Positions 18,765 to 27,833 are shown, counted from the stretch's first letter. The stretch: 64,000 nt of DNA from Pseudooceanicola antarcticus (GCF_900215355.1 NZ_OBEA01000001.1:744001-808000), one strand, 5' to 3'. The notes: a model not told the origin generated them from the sequence alone. A program made the numbers and translations.

Positions 18765-19808
18765 TCAGGCGAACCCGTCCGCCACCCGGATCTCGCCGGC
18801 CAGCAAGCCGCGGCGCGAGCGCAGCTCGGGGTTCAGCCGTTCCTTCGCCGCCGGATGGGCCGGGTCCAGCACACCATACTTCACCAGCAGCGCCGCGATG
18901 GCCGCCTCGCTGGCACGGGTGGTGCCGTCGAGCACCTTCAGCGCGATGCCCAGCCCCTTGCCGGGCAGGATCGCCACGAAGACCGCCTCGGCGCCGGTCT
19001 TGATCGCCGCCTGGCCGTTCATTGCCCGCATCAGATCGGTGCAGGCGCGGGTCTCTCCGGCGACCATCTCGGGGTAGGTCATCATTGCCTGGGTCAGCCG
19101 GGCCTGGGCGCTTTCGCGCAGGCCCTGGCCTTCACGTGCCCCGGCGAAGCGGCCCATGGCGCGCGCCAGACCCAGCAGAGAGGTCGAGAAATTGGGCGCC
19201 GAGCAGCCGTCCACGCCCCAGCCCCGGATTGCCTCTCCGGTCACCTCTTCAAAGGCCTGCAGCGAGGCCTGCTGCACGGGGTGATCGAACTCGGTGTACT
19301 CTGAGCCGCCGCCGAGGTGGCGGTTCAGGGTCAGGAAACCCGCATGTTTGCCCGAGCAATTGTTGTGGATCTGGCAGGGGCTTTCCCCGGCGCGGATCAG
19401 CGCATCGCGGGCGGGGATGTCGGCGGGCTCCTGCGGGCCGCAGCGCAGATCGGCCTCGCCCATGCCCATCTCGCCCAGCCAGGAGGTCACGGCCTCGGAG
19501 TGGATCGCCGCGCCGTTGTGCGAGGCGCAGGCCAGCGCCAGTTGCTTCGGGCTGAGCCCGGCGGCATCGGCGGCGCCGCTTTCCAGCAGCGGCAGGGCCT
19601 GCACCATCTTGCACGACGAGCGCGGGTAGATCACCGCCTGCGGGTTGCCCCAGGCCTCGACGATCTGGCCCGTGGTGTCGACCACCACCGCATGCCCGTA
19701 GTGCAGCGATTCACAAAGGTTGCCGCGCCAGAGCTCGACCATGGGCACGGCGCCCCTGTCCTGTGCCCCGATCATGTTGCCATGGCTCTCTGCGCCCGAA
19801 GCCTGCAT
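18765..19808 (-). CDS. asparaginase (AnsA/AspII family)
   Basis: A 347-residue member of the thermolabile, Rhizobium-type asparaginase family (PF06089), unrelated in fold to the classical type I/II enzymes. Diagnostic blocks are LCESLHYGHAVVVD, YPRSSCKMVQALPLLESG, ALACASHNG, QIHNNCSGKHAGFL and GWGVDGCSAPNF, including the Ser-x2-Lys and Cys-Ser-Gly-Lys motifs. It hydrolyses L-asparagine to aspartate and ammonia in the cytosol. The chosen start has an AAAGGA ribosome site six bases ahead; an inner ATG before VELWRGN would also fit the family start but lacks a good site. It converges on polA and diverges from the IalB gene. Confidence 0.9.
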   Translation of the reverse strand: MQASGAESHGNMIGAQDRGAVPMVELWRGNLCESLHYGHAVVVDTTGQIVEAWGNPQAVIYPRSSCKMVQALPLLESGAADAAGLSPKQLALACASHNGAAIHSEAVTSWLGEMGMGEADLRCGPQEPADIPARDALIRAGESPCQIHNNCSGKHAGFLTLNRHLGGGSEYTEFDHPVQQASLQAFEEVTGEAIRGWGVDGCSAPNFSTSLLGLARAMGRFAGAREGQGLRESAQARLTQAMMTYPEMVAGETRACTDLMRAMNGQAAIKTGAEAVFVAILPGKGLGIALKVLDGTTRASEAAIAALLVKYGVLDPAHPAAKERLNPELRSRRGLLAGEIRVADGFA

Positions 19809-19989
19809 GGGATGTCCTTTCGACGTTCACCGTGATGTGCCCGATCCATGTGCGAAATCTCGCCAATCGGTCTTTCGCTTGTGGCAGTATCTCGGCTAGT
19901 ATTGCAATGTCGAGTGAACGCGCCCCGCAAGACGCCGCCAAGGCAGCAAGGGGCAAGACAGAGGCAAGGACGGCTTGGAGGCTGGACAG

Positions 19990-20514
19990 ATGACATTTCG
20001 GGGTAGCGTAGCTGCGGCGATTATCGCCTGCGCGGCGGGTGCCGCATCGGCCCAACAGGACGTGAGCGAGAACCAGGTCGCGGCGGTGACCGACTGGTCG
20101 GTATTCGAGGACAATGACCCGCGCGAATGCTGGGCGGTCTCGGTGCCGAAAGAGACCGTGAACACCCGCGACGGCGAGGTCGTCTCGGTCCGTCGCAGCG
20201 AGATCCAGCTGATGGCCTTCTACCGCCCCGACGCTTCGGTCGGCGGGCAGCTGGCCTTCACCGGCGGCTATCCCTTCGCCGAGGGCTCCGTGGTCACCAT
20301 CGACGTCGATGGCACCAGCTACGACCTCTATACCGAGGGCGAATGGGCCTGGCCGGCGAGCACCGAGGACGACGGCAAGATCCTGGCCTCGATGAAGGCG
20401 GGCTCCGAAGCCGTGCTGACCGGACGGTCGGGCCGCGGCACGGTGACCAAGGACACCTTCTCTCTCATGGGGTTCACCGCGGCGGTGGAAGACAGCGCGC
20501 GCCGCTGCCAGTAA
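19990..20514 (+). CDS. IalB-type (invasion associated locus B) periplasmic protein
   Basis: A 174-residue protein with a signal peptide (about 1-21, ending ASA-QQ), then the motifs of the IalB family: NDPRECWAVSVPKETVNTRDG, LAFTGGYPFAEGS and YDLYTEGEWAWPAS, with two cysteines (one in ECW, one near the C-terminus) that probably form a disulfide. IalB of Bartonella was linked to erythrocyte invasion, but family members are common in free-living alphaproteobacteria, where the role is unknown. The ATG with GGAGG nine bases ahead is chosen over a GTG-like start upstream. A good intrinsic terminator follows. Confidence 0.85.
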   Translation: MTFRGSVAAAIIACAAGAASAQQDVSENQVAAVTDWSVFEDNDPRECWAVSVPKETVNTRDGEVVSVRRSEIQLMAFYRPDASVGGQLAFTGGYPFAEGSVVTIDVDGTSYDLYTEGEWAWPASTEDDGKILASMKAGSEAVLTGRSGRGTVTKDTFSLMGFTAAVEDSARRCQ

Positions 20515-20561
20515 GCCGGGCCCTTCGGGGCTGGGCGATCCCTCTCGATGACGTGACCGGC

Positions 20562-20581
20562 AGGGCGCAGGGCGCCCTTTT
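20562..20581 (+). terminator. intrinsic terminator after the IalB gene
   Basis: AGGGCGC and GCGCCCT form a 7-base GC-rich stem with a 3-base loop, followed directly by TTT. It separates the IalB gene from rlmN and is the clearest classical terminator I see in the window. Confidence 0.75.
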
Positions 20582-20654
20582 CGGCATGGGTTTTCACGGG
20601 CGAGGGAATCCGTTATAGACCCGGCTTCCGCCCCCCGAATGTACCGAGTCCGCC

Positions 20655-21839
20655 ATGAGCCAGATCCAAGCTCCGATCACGCAAGACGTCCTGACGATCC
20701 CGCGCAAGCTGCCCGAGGGCGCGCGCAATCTCGTCGGTCTGACCCGCCCGCTGCTGCGCGAGGCGCTGATCGAGATCGGCACGCCCGAGAAGCAGGCCAA
20801 GATGCGGGTCAACCAGCTCTGGCAGTGGATCTACCACTGGGGGGTGCGTGATTTCGCCCAGATGACCAACCTGGCCAAGGACTTCCGCGCCAACCTGGCC
20901 GAGAATTTCACCATCGAGCTGCCCGAGATCGTCTCGAAGAACGTCTCGGCCGATGGCACCCGCAAGTACCTGGTGAAGATCGCCGGCGGCCATGAGGTCG
21001 AGGTGGTCTATATCCCCGAGACCGACCGCGGCACGCTCTGCGTCAGCTCCCAGGTGGGCTGCACGCTGACCTGTTCGTTCTGCCATACCGGCACCCAGAA
21101 GCTGGTGCGCAACCTGACGCCGGGCGAGATCGTGGGCCAGATCATGCTGGTGCGCGACGACCTGGGCGAATGGCCCGAGCCGGGCACCGGCACCGGAGAG
21201 AACGGGCCGCGCCTGCTGTCCAACATCGTGCTGATGGGGATGGGCGAGCCGCTCTACAACTTCGAGGGCGTCCGCGACGCGATGAAGATCGCCATGGATG
21301 GCGAGGGCATCGCCCTGTCGCGCCGCCGCATCACCCTGTCGACTTCGGGCGTGGTGCCCGAGATCGCCCGCGCCGCCGAAGAGATCGGCTGCCTGCTGGC
21401 GGTCTCCTTCCACGCCACCACCGACGAGGTGCGCGACAAGCTTGTGCCGATCAACAAGCGTTGGAACATCGAGACCCTGCTGGACGCGCTGCGCGAGTAT
21501 CCCCGCCTGTCGAACTCGGAACGGATCACGTTTGAATACGTGATGCTGAAGGGTGTGAACGACAGCGACGAGGACGCCCGCCGCCTGGTGCGCCTGATCA
21601 AGGGCATTCCGGCGAAGATCAACCTGATCCCCTTCAACGAATGGCCGGGCTCGCCCTACGAGCGCTCGGACTGGTCGCGGATCGAGGCCTTCGCGGATAT
21701 CGTCCACAAGGCCGGCTATGCCTCTCCGATCCGCACCCCGCGTGGCGAGGATATCATGGCCGCCTGCGGTCAGCTGAAGTCGGCCACCGAGCGTGCGCGC
21801 AAGTCCCGCGCTGAGATCGCCAAGGAAGCCGGCGTCTGA
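20655..21839 (+). CDS. rlmN: dual-specificity 23S rRNA A2503 / tRNA A37 methyltransferase RlmN
   Basis: A 394-residue radical SAM enzyme with the C-x3-C-x2-C cluster motif CTLTCSFC (Cys136, Cys140, Cys143), the N-terminal accessory domain [14 protein letters not shown], and the C-terminal catalytic Cys in [10 protein letters not shown]. The segments [12 protein letters not shown] and SLHATTDE-like SFHATTDE are typical. It makes C2-methyladenosine in 23S rRNA and in some tRNAs. The family start is clear. It converges on the P1 peptidase gene across the most complete copy of the dyad element. Confidence 0.97.
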   Translation: MSQIQAPITQDVLTIPRKLPEGARNLVGLTRPLLREALIEIGTPEKQAKMRVNQLWQWIYHWGVRDFAQMTNLAKDFRANLAENFTIELPEIVSKNVSADGTRKYLVKIAGGHEVEVVYIPETDRGTLCVSSQVGCTLTCSFCHTGTQKLVRNLTPGEIVGQIMLVRDDLGEWPEPGTGTGENGPRLLSNIVLMGMGEPLYNFEGVRDAMKIAMDGEGIALSRRRITLSTSGVVPEIARAAEEIGCLLAVSFHATTDEVRDKLVPINKRWNIETLLDALREYPRLSNSERITFEYVMLKGVNDSDEDARRLVRLIKGIPAKINLIPFNEWPGSPYERSDWSRIEAFADIVHKAGYASPIRTPRGEDIMAACGQLKSATERARKSRAEIAKEAGV

Positions 21840-21856
21840 ACGGCTGACAGCGGGCA

Positions 21857-21986
21857 GGGGGCTTTGCCCCCGTCGGCTGCGCCGACTCCCCCACAGTATT
21901 TTCAGCCGCCGGATGGAAGTAAGAGCCTCTTACCTCTATCCGACGGCCAGAAATACTGCCGCCGGAGGCATCGGCCTTCAGGCCGA
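21857..21986. repeat. convergent-gene dyad element, copy B (complete)
   Basis: From left to right: hairpin GGGGGC-TTT-GCCCCC (21857-21871), hairpin GTCGGC-TGC-GCCGAC (21872-21886), a 31-base inverted repeat with a single central base (arms 21895-21925 and 21927-21957, beginning AGTATTT and ending AAATACT, six mismatches), and hairpin ATCGGCC-TTCA-GGCCGAT at about 21969-21986. It fills the gap between the convergent rlmN and P1 peptidase genes and is well placed to end transcription from both sides. Confidence 0.85.
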
Positions 21987-21996
21987 TAGCGCCGTT

Positions 21997-22977
21997 TCAG
22001 ACCTCGGACCAGCAGGGGAAGGGATCGCCTGCCGCAGGGGTGGCCGCGTGGACGCCGCGCGCGATGGCGCGGGTCATGACGACCGAGGCCGCGTGGCAGA
22101 GCGCCAGCATGTCGAATTCTCCGGACAGTGGCTTCGCGCCGGTGGCGGCGCCGAAGATCAGGTCTCCGTCCGCGGGGGTATGCGAGGGCACCAGGGCGCG
22201 GGCGAAACCGTCGTGGCCGGCGGTGGCCAGCCGGGTCAGCTGGGCCTGGTCGATATCGGCATCCGTGGCGATGATGCCGATGGTGGTATTGCCCTTGGAA
22301 ATGCCCATGAGCTCTGCCTTGGTGACCGGGTGGTGCGGGTCTGGGAAGCTGGCGGGCAGGCCGAGGCCGCCGAATTCCGCTCCGTCTTCCCAGGGGGCCG
22401 CCCAGAAGTGCCGGCCGGCGCCGACGGTCGCCGTACCGAGCGCGTTCACCGCCACCAGCGCCGCCACCACATGGCCCGTGGGCAGCCGGACCGAGGCCGA
22501 CCCCAGCCCGCCCTTGAGCCCTGCCGTCATCGCGCCCGTGCCGGCGCCGTGAGAGCCGAGCGCCACCTCGGTGCCGCGCGCGGCATAGGCTTCGCGGCCA
22601 AGCGCCTTGTAGGGGTTCCGGGTCCAGTCCTTGTCACCTCCGTTGACCAGGTCGAAGAGGATCGCCGAGGGCACGATGGGCACGCGCACCGGCCCCGCGA
22701 CAAAGCCGCGGCCTTCCTCGCGCAGGGCATCGGCCACGCCGCCCGCCGCGTCCAGACCAAAGGCCGAACCGCCCGAAAGCACCAGCGCATCCACCTTCTG
22801 CACGGTCTTGTCGGGGGCCAGGAGGTCGGTCTCTCGGGTGCCGGGGGCTCCGCCCATGACATGCACGGCCGCGGTGAAGGGCCGGTCCGAGGTCAGGACC
22901 GTCACCCCCGTCTTCACCTTGTCATCCTGCGCCTGGCCGACCAGCAGCCCCTCCACGTCAGTGATCACGTTTTGCAT
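21997..22977 (-). CDS. P1 family peptidase (DmpA/NylC-like, autoproteolytic)
   Basis: A 326-residue P1 (DmpA-like) hydrolase. Typical blocks are the N-terminal TDVEGLLVGQA, VDALVLSGGSAFGLDAAGGV, LKGGLGSAS and GNTTIGIIATDADI. The Asn230-Thr231 junction in the last block matches the site where such precursors cut themselves to free an N-terminal Thr or Ser nucleophile, giving an alpha and a beta chain. Known members act as aminopeptidases on D-amino-acid or beta-peptide substrates or as nylon oligomer hydrolases; the substrate here is unknown. The start has an AAGGAG ribosome site. No signal peptide is seen. It is divergent from the AAA+ cluster. Confidence 0.88.
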   Translation of the reverse strand: MQNVITDVEGLLVGQAQDDKVKTGVTVLTSDRPFTAAVHVMGGAPGTRETDLLAPDKTVQKVDALVLSGGSAFGLDAAGGVADALREEGRGFVAGPVRVPIVPSAILFDLVNGGDKDWTRNPYKALGREAYAARGTEVALGSHGAGTGAMTAGLKGGLGSASVRLPTGHVVAALVAVNALGTATVGAGRHFWAAPWEDGAEFGGLGLPASFPDPHHPVTKAELMGISKGNTTIGIIATDADIDQAQLTRLATAGHDGFARALVPSHTPADGDLIFGAATGAKPLSGEFDMLALCHAASVVMTRAIARGVHAATPAAGDPFPCWSEV

Positions 22978-23160
22978 CGGGCGCTCCTTAAGTGTCGTTC
23001 CGGCGGCACTAAACCGCGCCCTCGGGCCGGGTGCAACGGTCAAGACACTTGTAAAGACGCCACGGCCCCCTCATGAAATTGGGTAAGGCGCAGGGGGGTG
23101 ATGTAAAACGCATTAACACTCCCCATATTGTGATCATGGAATTTGAAAACGGAGGGACAG

Positions 23161-24237
23161 ATGTCGCAATTCGAGGTCCAGCTGGCGGAGAGCCAGAAAC
23201 AGGTGTCCGACGCCCAGTCGAAGATTTCGGAGCTGACCGCCCGCATCGAGACCGCGCGCGAGAAGATGGCCACGGGCCAGGATGTCTCGGCCGAGATCGA
23301 GAATGCGACGCTGGATGATGTCCACGCCCATACCGAGCAGATGAATGCGAATATCGCCGAGCTGATCATGGGGCTGGACGATGTCACGGCGCAGTTCTCG
23401 AAGGATTTCGACGAGATGCGCGGCAAGACCGGCTGGGAGAGCTTCATCGGCATCTTCTCGAAGGCGAAGTCCGACAACCTGCGCCAGGAGCGCATCCGGA
23501 CCGCTTCGATCGACGACAAGCTGCAGGACCTGATCGCCAAGTCCGACGTGATCATCCAGCTGCTGGAGGGCCAGCTGTCGGTGCTGAACGAGCAGAAGGA
23601 CAAGGTCGAGGCCAAGCTGACCGAGACCCTGGCCGAGCGCGAGGCGACCGTTTCGGGGCTCGAGGACGTGCGTTCCGAGATCACCGACATGGACCCCGAG
23701 ATCATCGAGCTTGAGAACAAGATCGCGGTCGAGCAGGACGCCGCCGCGCGGACCCAGCTTGAAACCAAGCTGGCCGAGATGAACACCCGCTACAACGCGC
23801 TGGTGCAGGACGAGCAGGTCAAGCTGGCGAAGAGCCAGACCCTTGAGCGCTACATCGAGAAGGGCAAGTCCTGGGTCGACAGCCTGCAGAACCAGGCGGC
23901 GACGCAGATGGTGCTGATCAACAAGCTGAAGACCGACACCAGCCAGCGGGTCGTGCTCTATGATGCGCTGACCAAGTCGCTGAAGACCGCGCAGCAGCAG
24001 GAAGTGGCGCACCGGATCAACGAGATCGGCGTCGAGACCGACAAGCAGGCGCAGCAGGCCATGGCGCAGATCGGCGCGGCCACCAACGCGCGGATGGCCG
24101 ACATGATGGAGGCCCACGAAGGCCAGATGGTCTTTGCCCGCGAGGTGCTGGAGGCCAAGGCCAAGGCGGATGAGCGTTTCGCCCGCCGCTTCCAGAAGAT
24201 CGTCGAGAAGCACGACAAGAACCTTTACGGCAGCTGA
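23161..24237 (+). CDS. uncharacterised coiled-coil protein, first gene of AAA+ cluster
   Basis: The 358-residue, highly charged product is almost wholly helical: heptad-rich coiled coils at about 1-45 and 130-230, a short globular-looking part around GWESFIGIFSKAKSD (about 85-100), and a Gln/Ala-rich helical C-terminus. No signal peptide or membrane segment is seen. The layout recalls TelA (toxic anion resistance) proteins, but I see no motif that proves it. GGAGGG lies five bases before the ATG. The next gene starts 2 bases after the stop, and the same-strand run continues to the AAA+ gene, so it is probably a structural partner of that ATPase. Confidence 0.85.
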   Translation: MSQFEVQLAESQKQVSDAQSKISELTARIETAREKMATGQDVSAEIENATLDDVHAHTEQMNANIAELIMGLDDVTAQFSKDFDEMRGKTGWESFIGIFSKAKSDNLRQERIRTASIDDKLQDLIAKSDVIIQLLEGQLSVLNEQKDKVEAKLTETLAEREATVSGLEDVRSEITDMDPEIIELENKIAVEQDAAARTQLETKLAEMNTRYNALVQDEQVKLAKSQTLERYIEKGKSWVDSLQNQAATQMVLINKLKTDTSQRVVLYDALTKSLKTAQQQEVAHRINEIGVETDKQAQQAMAQIGAATNARMADMMEAHEGQMVFAREVLEAKAKADERFARRFQKIVEKHDKNLYGS

Positions 24238-24239
24238 AC

Positions 24240-24503
24240 ATGGCGGGCGCGCCCCTCCCCCGGCTGGGACAGCAGGTTGGTTTCAGCCTGATGGCCCTGG
24301 CCGGTGCCTGGGGGCTGGCGCAGCTGCTGCGCCCCGAGCTGGTGCCCGGCGGGCGCGGGCCGGGGGTGGCCTTCACCGTCGGTATCATCCTGCTCTTCTT
24401 CGCCACCCTGGGACGCGGTGACGATGGCGAGAGCGAGGCCACCCTCCGGGGCGGTCACGACGGAAGCGATGCGGGTGATGGCAGCGACGGCGGCGGAGAT
24501 TGA
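24240..24503 (+). CDS. small membrane protein, AAA+ cluster
   Basis: An 87-residue protein with two predicted membrane segments (about 13-30, VGFSLMALAGAWGLAQLL, and 44-59, VAFTVGIILLFFATL) and a soluble tail rich in Asp, Gly and Ser ending DGSDGGGD. Such low-complexity tails are common on very small inner-membrane proteins. It starts 2 bases after the coiled-coil gene and is followed by the next gene after 14 bases, which implies one operon. No known function; it may anchor the neighbouring soluble proteins to the membrane. Confidence 0.75.
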   Translation: MAGAPLPRLGQQVGFSLMALAGAWGLAQLLRPELVPGGRGPGVAFTVGIILLFFATLGRGDDGESEATLRGGHDGSDAGDGSDGGGD

Positions 24504-24517
24504 GACGGGACGAGGGA

Positions 24518-25639
24518 ATGAACGAGACCAATGTCAGCGATAGGGTCGGCCTGACCGAATCCCATGTCTCGCGGCGGTACTTCCGCAAGTTCGAGGCAAT
24601 CATGGGTCATCTTGCCCATGTGGCTGGGGTGATGCGCGCCGAGAAGCATCTTGACGATCGAGAGACCGAGGTGCTGGCGCGCCACGTCGCCATGCTGACC
24701 TTCACCTTCCGCGCCCTGTCGATGAAGTACCTTCTGGCCGGGCGTGACACGGGCCGCTTCTTCGGCTCGCTGACCATCGACAACCACGAAAGCGGGTTTC
24801 CGACGGCGCAGGAGCTGATGGTCATGGCCAATGACGCGGGCCAGGCCGGGCGGCACCTGGCCTCGATGCCCTCGGCGGACGGACTCAAGCGGCAAATGCT
24901 GGACGAGATCATCTCGGAGCGGCAGGTGCCCACCCGGACCCAGTTCGCCATGTCGCAGCGTCTTTACTACGAAGAGCTGTCGCGCGGGGATCTCTTCTGG
25001 CCGCGCAACGATCCCGAGGCGATCTGGCTGAAGAATTCCCCCGACGGCAAGCGGCGCAGCTACCTGCTGCATTGGTCGGTCTACGACACGCAGGCGAACA
25101 TCCCGGTGCTGTACCTGATGGAGGTCGAGGACACGGGCCGCCATGGCCTGCCCGGTGATGCCAACCGCTGGCCGCAGGTGCAGGCGCATCTGATGGCGCA
25201 GAGCCTGGGCGGGCTGAAGCTGCTGACCATCGCCAAGGGGTTCGACCAGGATTTCGAAAGCCTGCACCCCAAGCGGCTGCGGCGCATCCACCTGGGCCCG
25301 ATGTATTCCCACGGCTATACCCAGCAGTCCGGCCCGATCCGCGACGTGCTGGCCCAGGCCGCCGGCGAAGAGACCGAGGACTGGGCCCTGGCCTGGACCT
25401 CGGAAGAGCTGGTGTCGAAAGAGGTCCAGACCGAGAAGACCGGCTGGTTCGGCGCGGTCGAGCGCGAGGTCTTCGAACTGGCCCCCTACGAGGGCGCCGA
25501 GCTGGGCGCCACGACGCGCGAGCGGGCGCTGATCCTGCCCGCCCGGCCCTTCCAGGTGCTTTCCGAGATGAACCCGCCCGGCTTCGCGCGGGTGAAGAAA
25601 TACGTGGTGGGCGCCGGGGACCGGGTGCTCAGCTATTGA
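24518..25639 (+). CDS. uncharacterised 373-residue protein, AAA+ cluster
   Basis: I do not recognise this protein. It is soluble, with an N-terminal helical half (ESHVSRRYFRKFEAIMGHLAHVAGV, shown in part) and a C-terminal half with alternating strands (SYLLHWSVYDTQANIPVLYL, ILPARPFQVLSEM). There is no signal peptide, membrane segment or obvious nucleotide-binding motif. An ATG start is chosen over an in-frame TTG six codons upstream that overlaps the preceding stop. Its place between the small membrane protein and the ATPase suggests a subunit or adaptor of the same machine. The gap after it holds the ATATTTGCAGCAAGATGAAG motif ahead of the ATPase gene. Confidence 0.85.
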   Translation: MNETNVSDRVGLTESHVSRRYFRKFEAIMGHLAHVAGVMRAEKHLDDRETEVLARHVAMLTFTFRALSMKYLLAGRDTGRFFGSLTIDNHESGFPTAQELMVMANDAGQAGRHLASMPSADGLKRQMLDEIISERQVPTRTQFAMSQRLYYEELSRGDLFWPRNDPEAIWLKNSPDGKRRSYLLHWSVYDTQANIPVLYLMEVEDTGRHGLPGDANRWPQVQAHLMAQSLGGLKLLTIAKGFDQDFESLHPKRLRRIHLGPMYSHGYTQQSGPIRDVLAQAAGEETEDWALAWTSEELVSKEVQTEKTGWFGAVEREVFELAPYEGAELGATTRERALILPARPFQVLSEMNPPGFARVKKYVVGAGDRVLSY

Positions 25640-25698
25640 GAATTGCCACCGCCGGGGCTCTGGCGGGCATATTTGCAGCAAGATGAAGGTTTGACGCG

Positions 25699-27645
25699 AT
25701 GAGTTTGACGGGCGACCAGATGGAGTTGCGGGAAGAGGACATCCGCAAGCACTACGCCGCCGCCGAGGCATTGCTGGACGGCTTCGACCATGCGCCGCGC
25801 ATCGCGCGGGCCACGGTCTCGGCCCCTGTGCAGCGCGAAGAGCGCTCTCCCGGCATCGGCACCCGGCGGCGCTTCCGTTCGACCACCGTCGGGCTGGCGA
25901 CACGGCGCACCGAGGCGGCCTCGGGCGTGCATCTGCTGGCGCGAATTGCCGAATGCGACGCCGATGACCCCCTGACCTCGCCGCGCCAGGCCGCGGTGGC
26001 GCGCGCCCTGCGCCGGGCGCTCTCCATCGCCATGGCCCTGGGCGATACCTTCTCGGAAACCACCGCCCTGGCCGAGCTGAAACGCGCCAACCTCGACAAT
26101 ACCCTGCCGCGCGACCGCGCGGGCGAGTTCTCGGAGCTGCTGGCCGCCGAGGCGCTGCTGCAATTGTACGTACTGGCCAATGGGCTGTCCTACCTGCTGT
26201 CGGCCCAGCTTGGCGAAGTGACGGTCGACCCCGGCGATGCCGAAGAGGTGCTGACCGACAACGCCCCGCTCGCCCTGCAGGGCGCGTTGTGGGAGCTGGA
26301 CCAGAAGCTGGCCGGCTTTGCCCTGGGCGACGAGGAACGGCTGGTGCCCACCATCGCCGCCTGGTGCGAGCTGGTGATGGAGAAGGTCTCCAGGCGCGCC
26401 GACAGCCATCCCCACCTGGGCGCCTTCACCGCCGCCACCTGGCGGATCGAGGCCGATGACCTGACCATCCGTGGCTTCTCTCCCGCCAGCCATGCCAAGT
26501 CCTCGACTCTGGTGATGAGCTTCAAGAAGCCGCACGAGGTGGTGGGCAACCATATCGCCAAGTACCAGGCGATGAAACTCGCCAAGATGCTGATGGCCTA
26601 TGACTTCGACCGCAAGCTGAACCCCTTCGCGGAACTCGGCGGCTTCATCTTCACCTTCATGGGCGACGGGATGCCCGGCACGGGCAAGACCACCCTGATT
26701 CAGATGATGGCCGGGCTGCTGAACGACTACTGCCAGGTCGCGGGCTATCCCTTCCGCTACCGCAACCTCTCGACCGAGAATATCGACAGCTACCAGGGCA
26801 AGTCCGGCCAGAACGCCAAGGCCTTCATTTCCGAGATCATGGACCCCGCCGTCATCGGCTTCGGCACCGTCGACGATATCGACCAGATCGCCGGCAAGCG
26901 CGGCGACCGCCAGTCCTCGGCCGGTCAGCAGGAAATCACCGCCGTGCTGATGGAAAGCTTCGCGGGCGCGAATACGGTGGTGCGCGGCAATTGCACCTTC
27001 GGCATGTTCTCGAACTACCCCGAGAACGTCGACGATGCCCTGCGCCAGCGCGCCGGGGCCCGCTTCCTGGTCGACGGCCCGCGCACCCGCGAGGACTACG
27101 TGGACATCCTGGCCCTGCTTCTGGGCAAGCGTCACGACATCCCGCTCGGCGATCACGAGCTTTACGCCGCGCAGGAGATCAAGCGCGCCGTGGCCGAGAG
27201 CTTTGCCTCCCACGCCCGCCCCTCCGAGGCCGGTCTGGTCACGGTCTACGACGCGGTGCAGCAGCGGCTGGGTCCGCTGGATACCATCGCCAAGCTGGGG
27301 ACCTACCTGAAGGCGATCCAGGAGGCCGACCCGCGCTTCACCGGCCGGGCGATCAAGAACATCACCGACGCGGTGAAGGTCCGCGCCATGGACTTCGAGC
27401 TGCCGGACGAATGGATGGAAGAGCCCGAGCTCTTCCTGTTCCGCGACTACGACACCAAGCGCGGGATGATCGAGGAGCTGCGTCAGCCGATCACCGTCGA
27501 GATGGTGGTGCAGGAGATCAACCGCTACGCCGACAGCGAATTCCGCTACGCCGACAAGTCCGACGAGGCCGCCATCGAGAGCATGGTCCGCGACATGGGC
27601 CGCACGGAAGAGGCCAAGCGGCGATACCTGAAAGGGCGCGACTGA
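25699..27645 (+). CDS. AAA+ ATPase, core of uncharacterised cluster
   Basis: A 648-residue protein with a long helical N-terminal region (about 1-310) of no known family and a classical AAA+ module: Walker A GDGMPGTGKTT (Lys330), a Walker B-like TVDDIDQIAGKR (Asp392-Asp393), a sensor 1 region NCTFGMFSNYPEN, and an arginine-finger-like ALRQRAGARFLVDG. The usual Walker B Glu is Asp here. The C-terminal 200 residues are helical and charged. No protease or helicase domain is attached, so it is probably a remodelling ATPase acting on the neighbouring coiled-coil and membrane proteins. The start follows an AAGG site at 10 bases. Confidence 0.9.
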   Translation: MSLTGDQMELREEDIRKHYAAAEALLDGFDHAPRIARATVSAPVQREERSPGIGTRRRFRSTTVGLATRRTEAASGVHLLARIAECDADDPLTSPRQAAVARALRRALSIAMALGDTFSETTALAELKRANLDNTLPRDRAGEFSELLAAEALLQLYVLANGLSYLLSAQLGEVTVDPGDAEEVLTDNAPLALQGALWELDQKLAGFALGDEERLVPTIAAWCELVMEKVSRRADSHPHLGAFTAATWRIEADDLTIRGFSPASHAKSSTLVMSFKKPHEVVGNHIAKYQAMKLAKMLMAYDFDRKLNPFAELGGFIFTFMGDGMPGTGKTTLIQMMAGLLNDYCQVAGYPFRYRNLSTENIDSYQGKSGQNAKAFISEIMDPAVIGFGTVDDIDQIAGKRGDRQSSAGQQEITAVLMESFAGANTVVRGNCTFGMFSNYPENVDDALRQRAGARFLVDGPRTREDYVDILALLLGKRHDIPLGDHELYAAQEIKRAVAESFASHARPSEAGLVTVYDAVQQRLGPLDTIAKLGTYLKAIQEADPRFTGRAIKNITDAVKVRAMDFELPDEWMEEPELFLFRDYDTKRGMIEELRQPITVEMVVQEINRYADSEFRYADKSDEAAIESMVRDMGRTEEAKRRYLKGRD

Positions 27646-27672
27646 TGGTGCTTTGTCCGGATGCCGGGGGAA

Positions 27673-27695
27673 GGTGGGTTGGCACCCACCCTACG
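27673..27695 (-). repeat. short palindromic repeat (CGTAGGGTGGG family), copy 3
   Basis: GGTGGGT and ACCCACC are perfect 7-base arms around TGGC, followed by CTACG. It faces copy 4, 45 bases away, so the pair forms a larger inverted arrangement. Confidence 0.75.
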
Positions 27696-27739
27696 GCCCT
27701 GGCCGGCCTCCGGGCCTTGCGCGCGGACGGAGCCGCTTG

Positions 27740-27761
27740 CGTAGGGTGGATGCAATCCACC
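27740..27761 (+). repeat. short palindromic repeat (CGTAGGGTGG family), copy 4
   Basis: CGTAG precedes perfect 7-base arms GGTGGAT and ATCCACC around GCA. The arms differ from copies 3 and 5 by one compensated base pair, again suggesting that the hairpin is what is kept. Confidence 0.75.
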
Positions 27762-27833
27762 TCTGGCGGCCGGCTGCCCGAAGGGAGGTCGCCCTATGAC
27801 GAATAAGCTGCAACGTCCGGGTATGAGCGCTCA

